A stretch of 64,000 bases of DNA from Tyzzerella sp. Lineage in GTDB: Bacteria; Bacillota; Clostridia; Lachnospirales; Lachnospiraceae. This document shows, one piece after another, positions 50,412-59,288 of this stretch. The stretch lies in assembly GCA_017472665.1 (NCBI GenBank), contig JAFUOS010000003.1:16510-80509 (forward strand), in the 5' to 3' direction. Under the pieces are notes generated by a model, which saw only the letters and a list, made by a program, of their open reading frames with translations, had not been told where the DNA came from and did not search any database. Position 1 is the stretch's first letter; every line of letters starts with the position of its first letter. A program made the translations under genes and the position numbers.

Positions 50412-51183
50412 GTACCGTCACCTCCTTCGCATTCAGCCAATCGGAATCCCTTTCTGGAAACACCAGCCGCCGCGCAGCTAAAGATTTCGGATTTGAAAAT
50501 ACTTCTGCCACCTCACCTTGCTCAACAACCTCTCCATGATCCAGAATGGCAACATGCTTGCAAACGCTTTCCACGACGCTCATCTGATGCGTGATAATGA
50601 CTACCGTAATACCAAGTTTTTCATTGATACCACGTATCAATTCTAAAATCGAATTCGTCGTAGTCGGGTCCAGTGCACTGGTTGCTTCATCACAAAGCAA
50701 GACTTTTGGATTTGTCGCAAGTGCTCTTGCAATTGCAACCCTCTGCTGCTGTCCTCCGGACAATTGTGCAGGATATGCTTTCGCTTTGTCACTCAGCCCA
50801 ACAACCTCTAACAGCTCAAGTGCTCTTTTTTTCGCCTCCGCTTTGCTTTTCCCGGCAAGTTCCAATGGGAAACATACATTTTTCAAGCAATTTCTCTGCA
50901 TCAACAAATTAAATCCCTGAAAAATCATTGTGATGTCCCGCCGAACCTCTCTGAGCTTTGCGTCAGATAGTTTCCCGATATCGCAGCCGTCTATCTCTAC
51001 ACTGCCGCTGCTCGGTCTTTCCAGCATATTGATACATCGCACGAGGGTGCTTTTTCCTGCACCGCTCATACCGATAATTCCAAAGATGTCACCGTCAGGA
51101 ATCGTTATAGATACATTTTTTAATGCCTCTACGGAGCCATCGGCTGCACGGAATGTCTTCGATACATTTTTTATTTCTATCAT
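50404..51183 (-). CDS. metN: methionine ABC transporter ATPase
   Basis: 259 residues. Walker A IGMSGAGKSTLV, signature LSGGQQQRVAIARAL and Walker B VLLCDEATSALDP are intact. The protein is shorter than E. coli MetN (about 343) because it lacks the C-terminal ACT-like domain that mediates inhibition by methionine. Hence substrate control may lie in the RNA leader and not in the transporter. That is an inference. Confidence 0.94.
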   Translation of the reverse strand: MIEIKNVSKTFRAADGSVEALKNVSITIPDGDIFGIIGMSGAGKSTLVRCINMLERPSSGSVEIDGCDIGKLSDAKLREVRRDITMIFQGFNLLMQRNCLKNVCFPLELAGKSKAEAKKRALELLEVVGLSDKAKAYPAQLSGGQQQRVAIARALATNPKVLLCDEATSALDPTTTNSILELIRGINEKLGITVVIITHQMSVVESVCKHVAILDHGEVVEQGEVAEVFSNPKSLAARRLVFPERDSDWLNAKEVTVHV

Positions 51184-51198
51184 AATTTACTCCGGTGT

Positions 51199-52056
51199 TT
51201 ATTTTTTAATCGCATCCAATGTTGTCTGCTTTCCGCCGTAAATACCAATAGGTTCAACATGAATTGCGGAAACCGAAACAATATGTGTGTCATTTTCCTT
51301 ATTAAAATCATCTAAGTAAGGAGTGTGTTGGAAGTAGTTGGCATCAATTTCGCCACTTTCAACAACATTGTTTGGCTGAACATAGTCCGTAAATTCCTTA
51401 ATCTCAAGAGTAATATTTTTCTCAGCTAAAATCTTCTTAGCAACTTCAAGGATTTCAGCGTGTGGAGTTGGCGAAGCTGCAACAGTAACGGTTGTTCCTG
51501 CAAGTGCCTCATAATCAACAGAGGAATCATATCCATCTGTTTGATCGTCTACAACGGATACTACTGCACCATCATATTCAGAAGCGATGAAATCTGCTAC
51601 CTTTTTACTTTCCAGTGCTGCCGCAAGTACTTTGATGATGTCGGAATCTTCATTGCCTTCTTTTACAGCAAGAATATTGCCATATGCTGAAGAAGAACCT
51701 TCCAGACCAAGTGCATCTTTTGTAGGATTTAAGTCAGCTTCGATTGCATAGTTAGAATTGATAACTGCATAATCGACATCCTTCAGTACATTTGGAAGCT
51801 GTGCAGCTTCTACTTCTTTGAATTCAATGTTGTAAGGATTCTCTTCTACATCAAGAATAGTTGCTGTGATTCCAGCACCATCTTTTAATGTGATATATCC
51901 TAATTCTTCTAACAGAAGCAATGCTCTTGCCTCATTGGTGGTATCATTTGGTACTGCAATTGTAATCTTTTCTGAATCACTACCGCAAGCCGTCAGTGAA
52001 AATGCTGCTGTAATTGTTAAAATTGTAATTAATAAAAGTGAACTAATCTTTTTCAT
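51199..52056 (-). CDS. metQ: methionine-binding lipoprotein
   Basis: 285 residues. A lipoprotein signal ends in FSLTAC (C24). The NlpA/MetQ fold includes DYAVINSNYAIEADL and the ending region NVVESGEIDANYFQHTPYLD. It binds methionine outside the membrane. Its ATG at 52056 follows AAAAGGAG. Confidence 0.94.
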   Translation of the reverse strand: MKKISSLLLITILTITAAFSLTACGSDSEKITIAVPNDTTNEARALLLLEELGYITLKDGAGITATILDVEENPYNIEFKEVEAAQLPNVLKDVDYAVINSNYAIEADLNPTKDALGLEGSSSAYGNILAVKEGNEDSDIIKVLAAALESKKVADFIASEYDGAVVSVVDDQTDGYDSSVDYEALAGTTVTVAASPTPHAEILEVAKKILAEKNITLEIKEFTDYVQPNNVVESGEIDANYFQHTPYLDDFNKENDTHIVSVSAIHVEPIGIYGGKQTTLDAIKK

Positions 52057-52116
52057 AATGTTATACTCCTTTTCGTTTGCATTTATGTTTTTATCGTATT
52101 TTTGTCTGTCAAATCT

Positions 52117-52194
52117 CTACTCAAATTCTGTACAACATCGCATTCGTCCAAAACGATAATTTTTTCTCACGAGTTCTTCAAAATAGAATTCCAT
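52117..52194 (-). CDS. 25-residue small ORF between the terminator and metQ
   Basis: MEFYFEELVRKNYRFGRMRC is followed by five more residues (CTEFE), giving 25 residues and a CC pair near the end. A good site GGAAGGTG precedes the ATG at 52194. It lies after the leader terminator and 60 nt before metQ, so it would be translated only in read-through transcripts. No family is recognised. It may be a real peptide or a second control element. Confidence 0.45.
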   Translation of the reverse strand: MEFYFEELVRKNYRFGRMRCCTEFE

Positions 52195-52226
52195 AGGGTC
52201 ACCTTCCTTAAATGATAAATAATAAA

Positions 52227-52253
52227 CCGGAAAACTCCGATAAAGTTTTCCGG
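52227..52253 (-). terminator. leader terminator (attenuator) upstream of metQ
   Basis: CCGGAAAACT (52227-52236) and AGTTTTCCGG (52244-52253) form a perfect 10-bp stem with a 7-nt loop. The minus strand continues TTTATTATTT. It lies between the Met/Cys-rich leader ORF and the structural genes, so it can switch off the operon early. Confidence 0.85.
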
Positions 52254-52298
52254 CTCAAAGCAACATCATTCCGCTTCTAATTTATACGGTACTATAAT

Positions 52299-52412
52299 CT
52301 ATCTCTTTGATGGAGAACATATCGAAAAAAGTTTACAAAAAGCCATGCACATACAACAAGTACACATGCACATCTCCATCATCGTATTCACAACTGAGTT
52401 AAGCTTTTTCAT
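52299..52412 (-). CDS. Met/Cys-rich leader peptide of the met-cys operon
   Basis: 37 residues: MKKLNSVVNT, then a run of Met and Cys (MMEMCMCTCCMCMAFC), then KLFSICSPSKR. Seven Met and seven Cys codons occur, 13 of the 14 after the start codon and 12 of these within residues 11-26 (52335-52382). The AGGAG site lies 8 nt before the ATG at 52412. A consensus promoter is 50 nt upstream and an intrinsic terminator 46 nt downstream. The layout is that of trpL/hisL-type attenuation: ribosomes stalling at Met or Cys codons would allow read-through. It is translated probably only as a sensor. Confidence 0.85.
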   Translation of the reverse strand: MKKLNSVVNTMMEMCMCTCCMCMAFCKLFSICSPSKR

Positions 52413-52462
52413 GATGCATTCTCCTCTCTTTCATATACCAACTTTTTTGGTAGGTTGGTTGC

Positions 52463-52491
52463 ATTATAATTCCTTTTTCCTACTTTGTCAA
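52463..52491 (-). promoter_or_regulatory. promoter of the met-cys leader and operon
   Basis: On the minus strand TTGACA (52486-52491) and TATAAT (52463-52468) are 17 bp apart, a full consensus promoter. Its -35 box lies 19 nt after the dgt-like stop. The transcript would begin near 52457 with a small hairpin (ACCAAC/GTTGGT, 52437-52459) ahead of the leader ORF. Confidence 0.9.
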
Positions 52492-52509
52492 TGGGTAAAA
52501 TGGAAAATT

Positions 52510-53919
52510 TTATATAATTCCATTTAATTCTTGATACAACCGCTTCGCATAACTGTCTGTCATACCACAGATGTAATCCGTTACAAGGAGCAAACGTAAG
52601 TAAAGTTTCTCTTTCTCACTCTTGCCTTCTGCCTGGCATAAATATGCGCTCTTGTAATTTTCCGAGATAAACGTCAGCACACGCTTTTCAAGTTCCCCTA
52701 ATTCTACTTCCGTATCATAATAAATCACCGCATCTACAAATTTTGTCAGCAAGAAATCCATGATAACTGACTCTGCCACTTCCATCTTGTAGATTTCCGG
52801 TGTTGCAAACACTCTTCGATAGGCCATATCTCCAAGCAAATGCATCAAAGCTTCTCCGTAAGTGCCATGGAAAATATCATATTGATAGGTCCCGTCCATA
52901 ATCGCCTCATAATTGGACGTAAAACCATACGTCGCACAGTTAATTAAGAATCCTTGTAACTGCACAATCCAATTTTTCACTGCATATTCTTCCGGATTAT
53001 TTACGTTTCGTTTAATACCGCTTTGATATTTTCTTTCCAATCTTTCCAATGGATCAAAAGAATCTCCTGTGCTGCCTTCCGGCAATGACGCTAATTCTTC
53101 CTTGAGCTGCTGATAAGAAATAAATCCTTTTACGAAGGCATCCTCGATATCTGCTGTCTTGTACGCTATATCATCTGCCGCTTCCAAAATATAAGTCAAT
53201 GGATGGCGTTTGCCATTGGTCCCTGTGGACGCCGCAACCGCCTCATAGATTTCTCTGTCAGCATAATAATATCCCATCTTCTTATCTTTGATATTTCCAG
53301 ACTTTTTATTGATTCCAGTAGAAGTCACCGGATATTTTACAATCGTATTCAAAAGCGCATACGTGAGATTCATGCCATGTTCATCCACCAGATAATGGAG
53401 CTTCGTCACAAGTCTGAGCGCCTGCGCATTCCCTTCAAAATGATAGAAATCTTCTCGCATCTGCGATGTCAATAACTCCTCTACCATACGTCCCTTAAAC
53501 TGGAGTTTCGGCAGATTGCGTTTAAACCAATTTCGAATCACACATTCCCCAAAGTGTCCAAACGGCGGATTCCCGATATCGTGGATTAAGCCCGCGCATT
53601 GAAGAATACTGCATATCTCTTCTTTTCGCTTCTCAGTAAAGTCCGGGTCCTTTTTGTAGGTTAAAATATATTCTCCAATATTCTGCCCAAGTGACTTTCC
53701 AAAAGAAGAAACTTCTAAAGAATGAGTCAGCCTTGTCCGGATAAAATCGCTCTTATCCAAAGGAAATACCTGCGTCTTATCCTGCAATCTCCGGAACGAA
53801 GCACTTCCAATAATGCGGTGATAATCTTTCTCAAACTCACTGCGTAGATCGGCTGAAACTGTACTTACGCTTTTTACTTCCCTGCTTCTTTCTGTCGATA
53901 ATAATTGTTGCCATTTCAT
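52510..53919 (-). CDS. dgt: deoxyguanosinetriphosphate triphosphohydrolase-like protein
   Basis: 469 residues. The HD metal site is formed by LTHSLEVSSFG and GLIHDIGNPPFGHFGE, with further family segments (EAADDIAYKTADIED). It hydrolyses dNTPs to nucleosides and triphosphate, controlling dNTP pools. It is downstream of an HTH protein by 10 nt. Confidence 0.92.
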   Translation of the reverse strand: MKWQQLLSTERSREVKSVSTVSADLRSEFEKDYHRIIGSASFRRLQDKTQVFPLDKSDFIRTRLTHSLEVSSFGKSLGQNIGEYILTYKKDPDFTEKRKEEICSILQCAGLIHDIGNPPFGHFGECVIRNWFKRNLPKLQFKGRMVEELLTSQMREDFYHFEGNAQALRLVTKLHYLVDEHGMNLTYALLNTIVKYPVTSTGINKKSGNIKDKKMGYYYADREIYEAVAASTGTNGKRHPLTYILEAADDIAYKTADIEDAFVKGFISYQQLKEELASLPEGSTGDSFDPLERLERKYQSGIKRNVNNPEEYAVKNWIVQLQGFLINCATYGFTSNYEAIMDGTYQYDIFHGTYGEALMHLLGDMAYRRVFATPEIYKMEVAESVIMDFLLTKFVDAVIYYDTEVELGELEKRVLTFISENYKSAYLCQAEGKSEKEKLYLRLLLVTDYICGMTDSYAKRLYQELNGII

Positions 53920-53929
53920 ATTGATTCCT

Positions 53930-54700
53930 CTAATCTAAATAAATCGGCGGCTCATAATCCTTACCAAGTAACACTTTCTTGCGCTCTTGATATCCAAGGA
54001 AAGCCCATTCAGTCATGTCTGTCCATTTATGCTGCTCTTGATCATATACTTGTACATAGCCGATTCGTTTTGGGTGCATACGTACACTGTTTGTCTTGTA
54101 TTCTTTTCCAGTGTATGGGTTGACATCCCCAACAATTTGAGTTTCTGCTGCTTTTTCTGTCGTTGATTTTTTGAAATATCCCTTGATACCTTTTCTTAAA
54201 ATGTTTCTTTCGTCCGATTCCTGGCTTTTTTTCTGCTCCGCTTTATCTTCGTGTTTTGTTTCTATAACTGAGGTTTCGACACCTTGATTTTCTACAACTG
54301 TAGCTTCAACACCTTCATTTTCTGTAACGGTCTCCGCCGCAGCTTCCAACCCTTCTGCCGCTTCCAGTCCAGCAACCTCGTCTGCCATATCTGCAAGTTC
54401 ACCAATCGTAATTTCTCTTTCTAGCGGATGTAATTCTTCTGCTTTACATACCACTTCAGCAGCTGGAGATGCATCCTCCGCTGTCTCCATGATACTCAAC
54501 TGGAACTTACATCCCAGAATATCCGCAATCAAACGCATATCCTGCTCCTGAAAATTATCTCTTCCCAGGCGCTGCGTCATATTCTGTCTGGACATCGGCT
54601 TCCCCGTGCGTTCTTCCACTAATTCCGCCAACTGTTTGATGGTCATTCCCTTTCGTCCCAAAATGAGTTTCACCTGTTCACCGAACGTCAAATTTACCAT
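53930..54700 (-). CDS. helix-turn-helix protein with acidic linker
   Basis: 256 residues. The N-terminal 75 residues are an XRE-like helix-turn-helix (LGRKGMTIKQLAELVEERTG). The middle (about 75-165) is acidic and repetitive, with ENEGVEATV and ENQGVETSV. The C-terminus (NPYTGKEYKTNSVRMHPKRI and WTDMTEWAFLGYQERKK) is unknown but looks folded. Probably a DNA-binding protein; targets unknown. It lies 12 nt after the carboxypeptidase gene. Confidence 0.7.
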   Translation of the reverse strand: MVNLTFGEQVKLILGRKGMTIKQLAELVEERTGKPMSRQNMTQRLGRDNFQEQDMRLIADILGCKFQLSIMETAEDASPAAEVVCKAEELHPLEREITIGELADMADEVAGLEAAEGLEAAAETVTENEGVEATVVENQGVETSVIETKHEDKAEQKKSQESDERNILRKGIKGYFKKSTTEKAAETQIVGDVNPYTGKEYKTNSVRMHPKRIGYVQVYDQEQHKWTDMTEWAFLGYQERKKVLLGKDYEPPIYLD

Positions 54701-54711
54701 CCAAATCCCTC

Positions 54712-55554
54712 CTATTTTCCGTAATATTCTTCTAAATATTCTTCCAAAGTAATGTCAAGTTCCATAATCTTTGTGGCATCTTCCACTCCTACATATCGAT
54801 AATGCCACGGCTCATAAATAATTCCCGTAACATCCGTTTTTGATGGAGGATACCTTAAAATAAACCCATATTTATGACAATTCGCTGTAAGCCACTGCGC
54901 TTCCTTGGTCGTCTCCTGTCTTTCATCCAATTCTGTATATTGATTGGAAACCAAGTCCAATGCCAGTCCCATAGCGTGCTCGCTGGTTCCCGGCTCTGCC
55001 ACACTAAGTCGCGTATCCTCAAATGCATCCCAATAATTCATCCCTTGATTCAAGCGTTCCTTCACAGAGTCATTGAATACCTGTTCCTGTCTTGTCACAG
55101 AGCGATATGCAGAACAAATCACAACTTTCATCCCTGCTGCTTTCGCATCAGCGAGCATCTGCTTCGCCGCATCAGCAATTCTAGAATCCACACTGTACCC
55201 TTCTTCTAATTCTGTAAGTTCCAAATCATAATCTTCTTCCATTGGATGATCTTTATTCACAAGTGTCAGATACCACGGAAGTTCCTGTACCTCTGTACTC
55301 AAAGCTTCATCCAGTTTCCCTTGGATTTCATCCACCTTATTCTGACTCTCTTCCTTTAATTGTGTAGTAACTTCTTCCAATTCTTTCGCTGCTTTCTTTT
55401 TTTCAGAAGCTCCTGCAACCTTTCCACCCAGAAACGAACCCACAAGCAACGCTGCAAATCCTACTATTAATACTCTTTTTGTTTCTCTATTTATACGCGT
55501 ATTGATTCTCCGGATTCGTTTCATCAAGCGCATCATTATTCTTCGAAATTTCAT
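54712..55554 (-). CDS. D,D-carboxypeptidase, VanY/M15 family
   Basis: 280 residues from the ATG at 55554, behind AAGGGG. A very basic N-terminus and one membrane helix (VLIVGFAALLVGSFLGG) are followed by a coiled linker and the M15B domain. The zinc ligands are in TSEHAMGLALDL (HxxxxxxD) and EPWHYRYVG, with SAYRSVTRQEQVF as the substrate loop. It trims peptidoglycan stem peptides outside the membrane. VanY-type is a structural class; no other van resistance gene is near. Confidence 0.9.
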   Translation of the reverse strand: MKFRRIMMRLMKRIRRINTRINRETKRVLIVGFAALLVGSFLGGKVAGASEKKKAAKELEEVTTQLKEESQNKVDEIQGKLDEALSTEVQELPWYLTLVNKDHPMEEDYDLELTELEEGYSVDSRIADAAKQMLADAKAAGMKVVICSAYRSVTRQEQVFNDSVKERLNQGMNYWDAFEDTRLSVAEPGTSEHAMGLALDLVSNQYTELDERQETTKEAQWLTANCHKYGFILRYPPSKTDVTGIIYEPWHYRYVGVEDATKIMELDITLEEYLEEYYGK

Positions 55555-55586
55555 TTGTTTTCCCCTTATTTTTTCCAAATTCTTTT

Positions 55587-56216
55587 TTATAATTTTACCT
55601 TTTGAATCTGCGGTGCAAATGTATCACAATCTGAACACACCGCTATCCGGTATGGCATCTCCTCTATTACATATTCTTGAAAATAATAATCTTCTGGAAA
55701 TACTGCCGGCTTGTCTTTCAAATATGGCCTGTCCTCTTTTGAAAAAGCAATCTCAAACTGGTCCATGCCAAGTTTCATCCCCATCCGGGTTGCCTTCATA
55801 AAACTTTCTTTCAAAACCCAGTACCGATAAAACATCTCTGTTTGCTTTTTTTCATCGCACTCCCGTATCAAACGATACTCCGATTCACAGAAAAACCGCT
55901 CTGCAATTTTTATATTGGGCCCTCCAACCTTTTCCAAATCGCATCCCAGCTTACTGCTCTTACTTGTACCATCTTCCACAGAACATAAAACACAGTTTCC
56001 AGAATGAGAAATGTTATAAATAAAGTTTCTTTGTAAACTATATTCTTTCTCCATTATTTGCAATAATGCCCATGCGCCAACACTTAACGCCTTATCCGCC
56101 TGCATTTGCAGCCGATCTGCCTTCTTCTGTCTATGTTCCGGCACTCTATCATAGAACTGTAAATATTTTTGTTTCTCTAAAAGTGCGGTCACATCTGCCA
56201 TCCATGTTTGAATCAT
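55587..56216 (-). CDS. 4'-phosphopantetheinyl transferase (Sfp type)
   Basis: 209 residues. LGCDLEKVG carries the magnesium-binding Asp and WVLKESFMKATRMGM the Glu/Lys of the family. It transfers phosphopantetheine from CoA to acyl- or peptidyl-carrier proteins. No carrier or synthase gene is in the window, so its partner is unknown. A second in-frame ATG five codons on could also start translation. Confidence 0.88.
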   Translation of the reverse strand: MIQTWMADVTALLEKQKYLQFYDRVPEHRQKKADRLQMQADKALSVGAWALLQIMEKEYSLQRNFIYNISHSGNCVLCSVEDGTSKSSKLGCDLEKVGGPNIKIAERFFCESEYRLIRECDEKKQTEMFYRYWVLKESFMKATRMGMKLGMDQFEIAFSKEDRPYLKDKPAVFPEDYYFQEYVIEEMPYRIAVCSDCDTFAPQIQKVKL

Positions 56217-56350
56217 ATTTTACCATTCTCTCCCTAACAACAATATACTACCACACATTACGATATCTTTTCCATAGCAATTTTTAAGTTTCTCAAAAAT
56301 CATGTGGATTCTCCAATTTTGCGAAAGTAATACTCGATTACCTGCCAAAT

Positions 56351-56387
56351 AAAATAAGAGTGCGCATCAACACAACACTCTTATTTT
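56351..56387 (-). terminator. terminator of the DUF5685 cassette
   Basis: AAAATAAGAGTG (56351-56362) and CACTCTTATTTT (56376-56387) form a perfect 12-bp stem, running into ATTTGG. It lies 26 nt beyond the membrane-protein stop. Confidence 0.85.
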
Positions 56388-56412
56388 CACTTCATCTCGT
56401 ATCCTTCATATC

Positions 56413-56949
56413 TTAAGACTCTAGCAGCCTCACTCTCAGTTTACCCCAGACCATGCCTTGAAAATATACATATGCTCTATCGTAAATAAGCAAAGCTGCC
56501 TGTCCCCCCAAAAGGACTATAATCCAAAGAACACCTGTTATCTTCTTCGTAAAAATCAACTCTTGAAAAAACAGAAGCACCGGAACATATATCACATTAA
56601 AAATCAGATATTTCCCAATCCATAGCGTCAGAGTTCGATTCTTCATGCATTCCTTTGCTGCAATCTTTTCCCACAGGAATTCACTAAGCAGAAGATATAA
56701 TCCCATTGCAGCATAAGTCATACAATAAAACTTGTTTGGAGAAACAATTACATTTACAAAAGTACTCGCAATCAAAAATCCGAAACCGAAACCTGCGCCC
56801 CATTCGCGTATCACAATTCCCACGCAAAATGAGGCTGCCGCAATAAAAAACAAACTGCTGGACTCAACCACGCTGCTTAATACCAGCACCACTGCTGAAA
56901 AAGCCGCAAGTAATCCGGTCACTGCTATCTTTTTTGCACTTACATGCAT
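56413..56949 (-). CDS. small integral membrane protein, S-component-like
   Basis: 178 residues from the ATG at 56949, which overlaps the DnaJ-gene end by 10 nt; an upstream ATG at 56973 is possible. There are five or six hydrophobic segments, with an N-terminal [20 protein letters not shown] that recalls ECF transporter S-components. The match is by shape only. It is last in an operon with the DUF5685 and DnaJ genes. Confidence 0.6.
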   Translation of the reverse strand: MHVSAKKIAVTGLLAAFSAVVLVLSSVVESSSLFFIAAASFCVGIVIREWGAGFGFGFLIASTFVNVIVSPNKFYCMTYAAMGLYLLLSEFLWEKIAAKECMKNRTLTLWIGKYLIFNVIYVPVLLFFQELIFTKKITGVLWIIVLLGGQAALLIYDRAYVYFQGMVWGKLRVRLLES

Positions 56950-57581
56950 GCGCACAAATCGCCTCCCATACATTCACACAAAGTATCCGCGCACCAGAGG
57001 TCACAGCAAAGATTGCCCGTTCCATAAGACTGACGACCGTAACCATAACCGGTGGTCTGATAATGTTGTCCACGGAACTGTAACTGGTTTGCGAAATTTA
57101 CATATTCCATATTATTCGGTTCCATAGCAGCTGCCTGTCTTGCATGCTCTACCGCTACGAGGTTATTTCCAATTCCCATGTTTGAAACCGCACTGTAGTA
57201 GTACCACATCGCATTTCGATTGGATATGTTTGCTAACAGATTCAAAGCTTCATGAAATCTTCTGGCATTAATATAATTTCGCACTGCCTGAAATTCCGCT
57301 GGCGCCTGATTATAATTATTATAGTTGTAAGAAGTATTTGAATATTGCGACTGACTTTGGTTTCCTGCATTGGAATAGCCACTGCCGCTTTCGCGCTGCT
57401 TCATAATCTGGTCGTAAGCTTCCTGTACTTCTTTAAATTTCTCTTCCGCAAGGTCTGCAAGCGGATTGTTCACATAGGAATCTGGATGATATTTTCTACT
57501 CAATTCCCGGTATGCTCTTTTTACTTCATCGTTGCTTGCATTTGGGGATATCCCAAGTACCTCATAAGGATTCGTTACCAT
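56940..57581 (-). CDS. DnaJ-domain protein with Cys-rich tail
   Basis: 213 residues from the ATG at 57581. The J domain (about 3-65) has the HPD motif at 32-34 (KYHPDSY). After a Gln/Asn/Ser/Tyr-rich linker comes a TPR-like stretch ([16 protein letters not shown], then [15 protein letters not shown]). The end [20 protein letters not shown] plus CACM puts seven Cys in the last 22 residues. J domains stimulate Hsp70/DnaK. The Cys tail may bind a metal or pair with the Cys of the upstream DUF5685 protein. It overlaps that gene by 20 nt. Confidence 0.85.
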   Translation of the reverse strand: MVTNPYEVLGISPNASNDEVKRAYRELSRKYHPDSYVNNPLADLAEEKFKEVQEAYDQIMKQRESGSGYSNAGNQSQSQYSNTSYNYNNYNQAPAEFQAVRNYINARRFHEALNLLANISNRNAMWYYYSAVSNMGIGNNLVAVEHARQAAAMEPNNMEYVNFANQLQFRGQHYQTTGYGYGRQSYGTGNLCCDLWCADTLCECMGGDLCACM

Positions 57582-58419
57582 AATCTTTTCCCTCTTCTTG
57601 ATTTTTCTCTTCCAGTTTTTTATCAAATCTGCTCCATACGCCCGCGTACAAAATATTCCTCAGAATTTCTGCATCTTCAATACATGGAAGCCGTTCAAAC
57701 TGACTCGTGCACTCCGCAAGAACATAATTTAACATTTCCTTGCATTTATCATCAAAGTCCGGCTCTTTGTGCAGCGGAATCAGAGCATTATAATTTCCTT
57801 GTTCTATATCTTTTTCTACATCATCGTAAGCATCCATGATGTAAATAAATTTTCCTAAATAAAATCCCATTCTGCGAAGTCGCTTCTCCCACACATCATG
57901 CTTGTATACTAGGAGTTCGCTCATCAACTCGCCAAAATATCTTGCAGTAATGTCGATACTCTCCTCGTTTCGTCCTTCGCATTTTTGCAGAAGTTTTAAA
58001 CATTTACGAATCACAAGACATTTCTCCGGATATTTTTCTTCTAGCTCCAGATACGTTTTGTGTAATGCGCGAAGTCCCACAAGTCCTATTTTGCTCTTTT
58101 CATCTTTCCAATCATCTACCAAATGATAATAGGTAAGAATGATGTTCATATCCGCAGCGTACTCTGTGATTTCATTGGAAAGCATCTTCTGCTTTTTCAT
58201 CGGGTGCACCACACAGCGTTTCTCTTCCAGCTTCGATTCTGTTTCATAAAGCGAAGTCAGAAGGATAATCAAAAACGTCATATCATACGTAAGGGTTATC
58301 TGTCCTAGAAAACCATATTTTTCACGGAGCACTTTGCACAGTCCGCAATAGTAGGCTTTGTACTTATGAAATTCCCGCATTTTCAATTCTGGCTTGTGCG
58401 CCACAACATAACCAAACAT
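57562..58419 (-). CDS. DUF5685 family protein
   Basis: 285 residues, almost all alpha-helical. A CGLC motif (C25, C28) opens it. Two Asp-rich motifs occur, DDWKDE at 102-107 and DAYDDVEKD at 196-204, which recall the metal-binding motifs of isoprenoid synthases; that relation is a guess. The cysteines and acid motifs suggest a metal-dependent role. Function unknown. First gene of the DUF5685-DnaJ-membrane protein operon. Confidence 0.75.
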   Translation of the reverse strand: MFGYVVAHKPELKMREFHKYKAYYCGLCKVLREKYGFLGQITLTYDMTFLIILLTSLYETESKLEEKRCVVHPMKKQKMLSNEITEYAADMNIILTYYHLVDDWKDEKSKIGLVGLRALHKTYLELEEKYPEKCLVIRKCLKLLQKCEGRNEESIDITARYFGELMSELLVYKHDVWEKRLRRMGFYLGKFIYIMDAYDDVEKDIEQGNYNALIPLHKEPDFDDKCKEMLNYVLAECTSQFERLPCIEDAEILRNILYAGVWSRFDKKLEEKNQEEGKDYGNESL

Positions 58420-58554
58420 GAAAAATCTCCTCGTAAAAATCAGATTTCGTTCGCATTATATCATGTTCGCTGTGTATTTTGTGTGAAATTTGCAAATATT
58501 TATAGAACCTTAAGATTTTTCACTCCAAAATTCACCCTGCTTCTTCATAATATA

Positions 58555-59199
58555 TTAATTTAAGAGTGCAATAAGTCTGCTTGTCCCAAGTCTGTCTGCC
58601 CCAAGTGCGATAAACTTTTCCGCATCTTCTACTGAACTGATACCGCCAGCTGCTTTCACTTTTACCTGCGCTCCTACGTGTTCCCGCATCAGTTTCACAT
58701 CCTCGAATGTAGCTCCGCCAGTCGAGAATCCAGTCGATGTTTTGATATAATCCGCACCTGACTCCGTTACAACTTCACACATTTTTATTTTTTCTTCGTC
58801 CGTCAAAAGACAGGTCTCAATAATAACTTTCAAAAGTTTTCCACAACATGCGGCTTTAATCGCTTTGATTTCCACAAGCACCTTGTCGTAATCCCCAGCT
58901 TTTACATCGCCCACATTAATCACCATGTCAATTTCATCAGCCCCATTTTTCACAGCATCTTCTGTTTCAAATACTTTCGCCGCTGTTGTCATATTTCCAT
59001 TTGGGAAGCCAATGACTGTGCAGACTGCTACTTTATCGCCCACATATTCTTTAGCTTGTTTTACAAAACATGGTGGAATACATACCGATGCTGTCTGATA
59101 TTCCATACCCTCGTCGCAGATCTTTTTGATTTGTTCCCAAGTTGCTGTTTGTTTTAAAAGTGTGTGGTCTAATCTTTTTAAAATTCCTTGTTTTTCCAT
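58555..59199 (-). CDS. deoC: deoxyribose-phosphate aldolase
   Basis: 214 residues from the ATG at 59199; one two codons earlier at 59205 is also possible. The Schiff-base Lys is in [14 protein letters not shown], with [16 protein letters not shown] and [14 protein letters not shown] also typical. It cleaves deoxyribose 5-phosphate to glyceraldehyde 3-phosphate and acetaldehyde. It follows deoB by 89 nt. Confidence 0.95.
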   Translation of the reverse strand: MEKQGILKRLDHTLLKQTATWEQIKKICDEGMEYQTASVCIPPCFVKQAKEYVGDKVAVCTVIGFPNGNMTTAAKVFETEDAVKNGADEIDMVINVGDVKAGDYDKVLVEIKAIKAACCGKLLKVIIETCLLTDEEKIKMCEVVTESGADYIKTSTGFSTGGATFEDVKLMREHVGAQVKVKAAGGISSVEDAEKFIALGADRLGTSRLIALLN

Positions 59200-59288
59200 A
59201 ATCATTCTTCTCCCGCTATTTTATCTCAAACTTTTGTTGTAATCATTTATAGTAAATATTTCTCCACAAATTTGCCACTGCATATATT

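Noticed and set aside
52057-52509. S-box (SAM) or T-box riboswitch upstream of metQ
   Set aside because: No S-box core or T-box sequence (such as TGGNACCGCG) was found on the minus strand; the leader ORF explains the terminator better.
42947-55554. Vancomycin-resistance cluster (VanW and VanY-like proteins)
   Set aside because: No vanH, vanA/B ligase, vanX or two-component system is near; both families are common housekeeping proteins in Clostridia.
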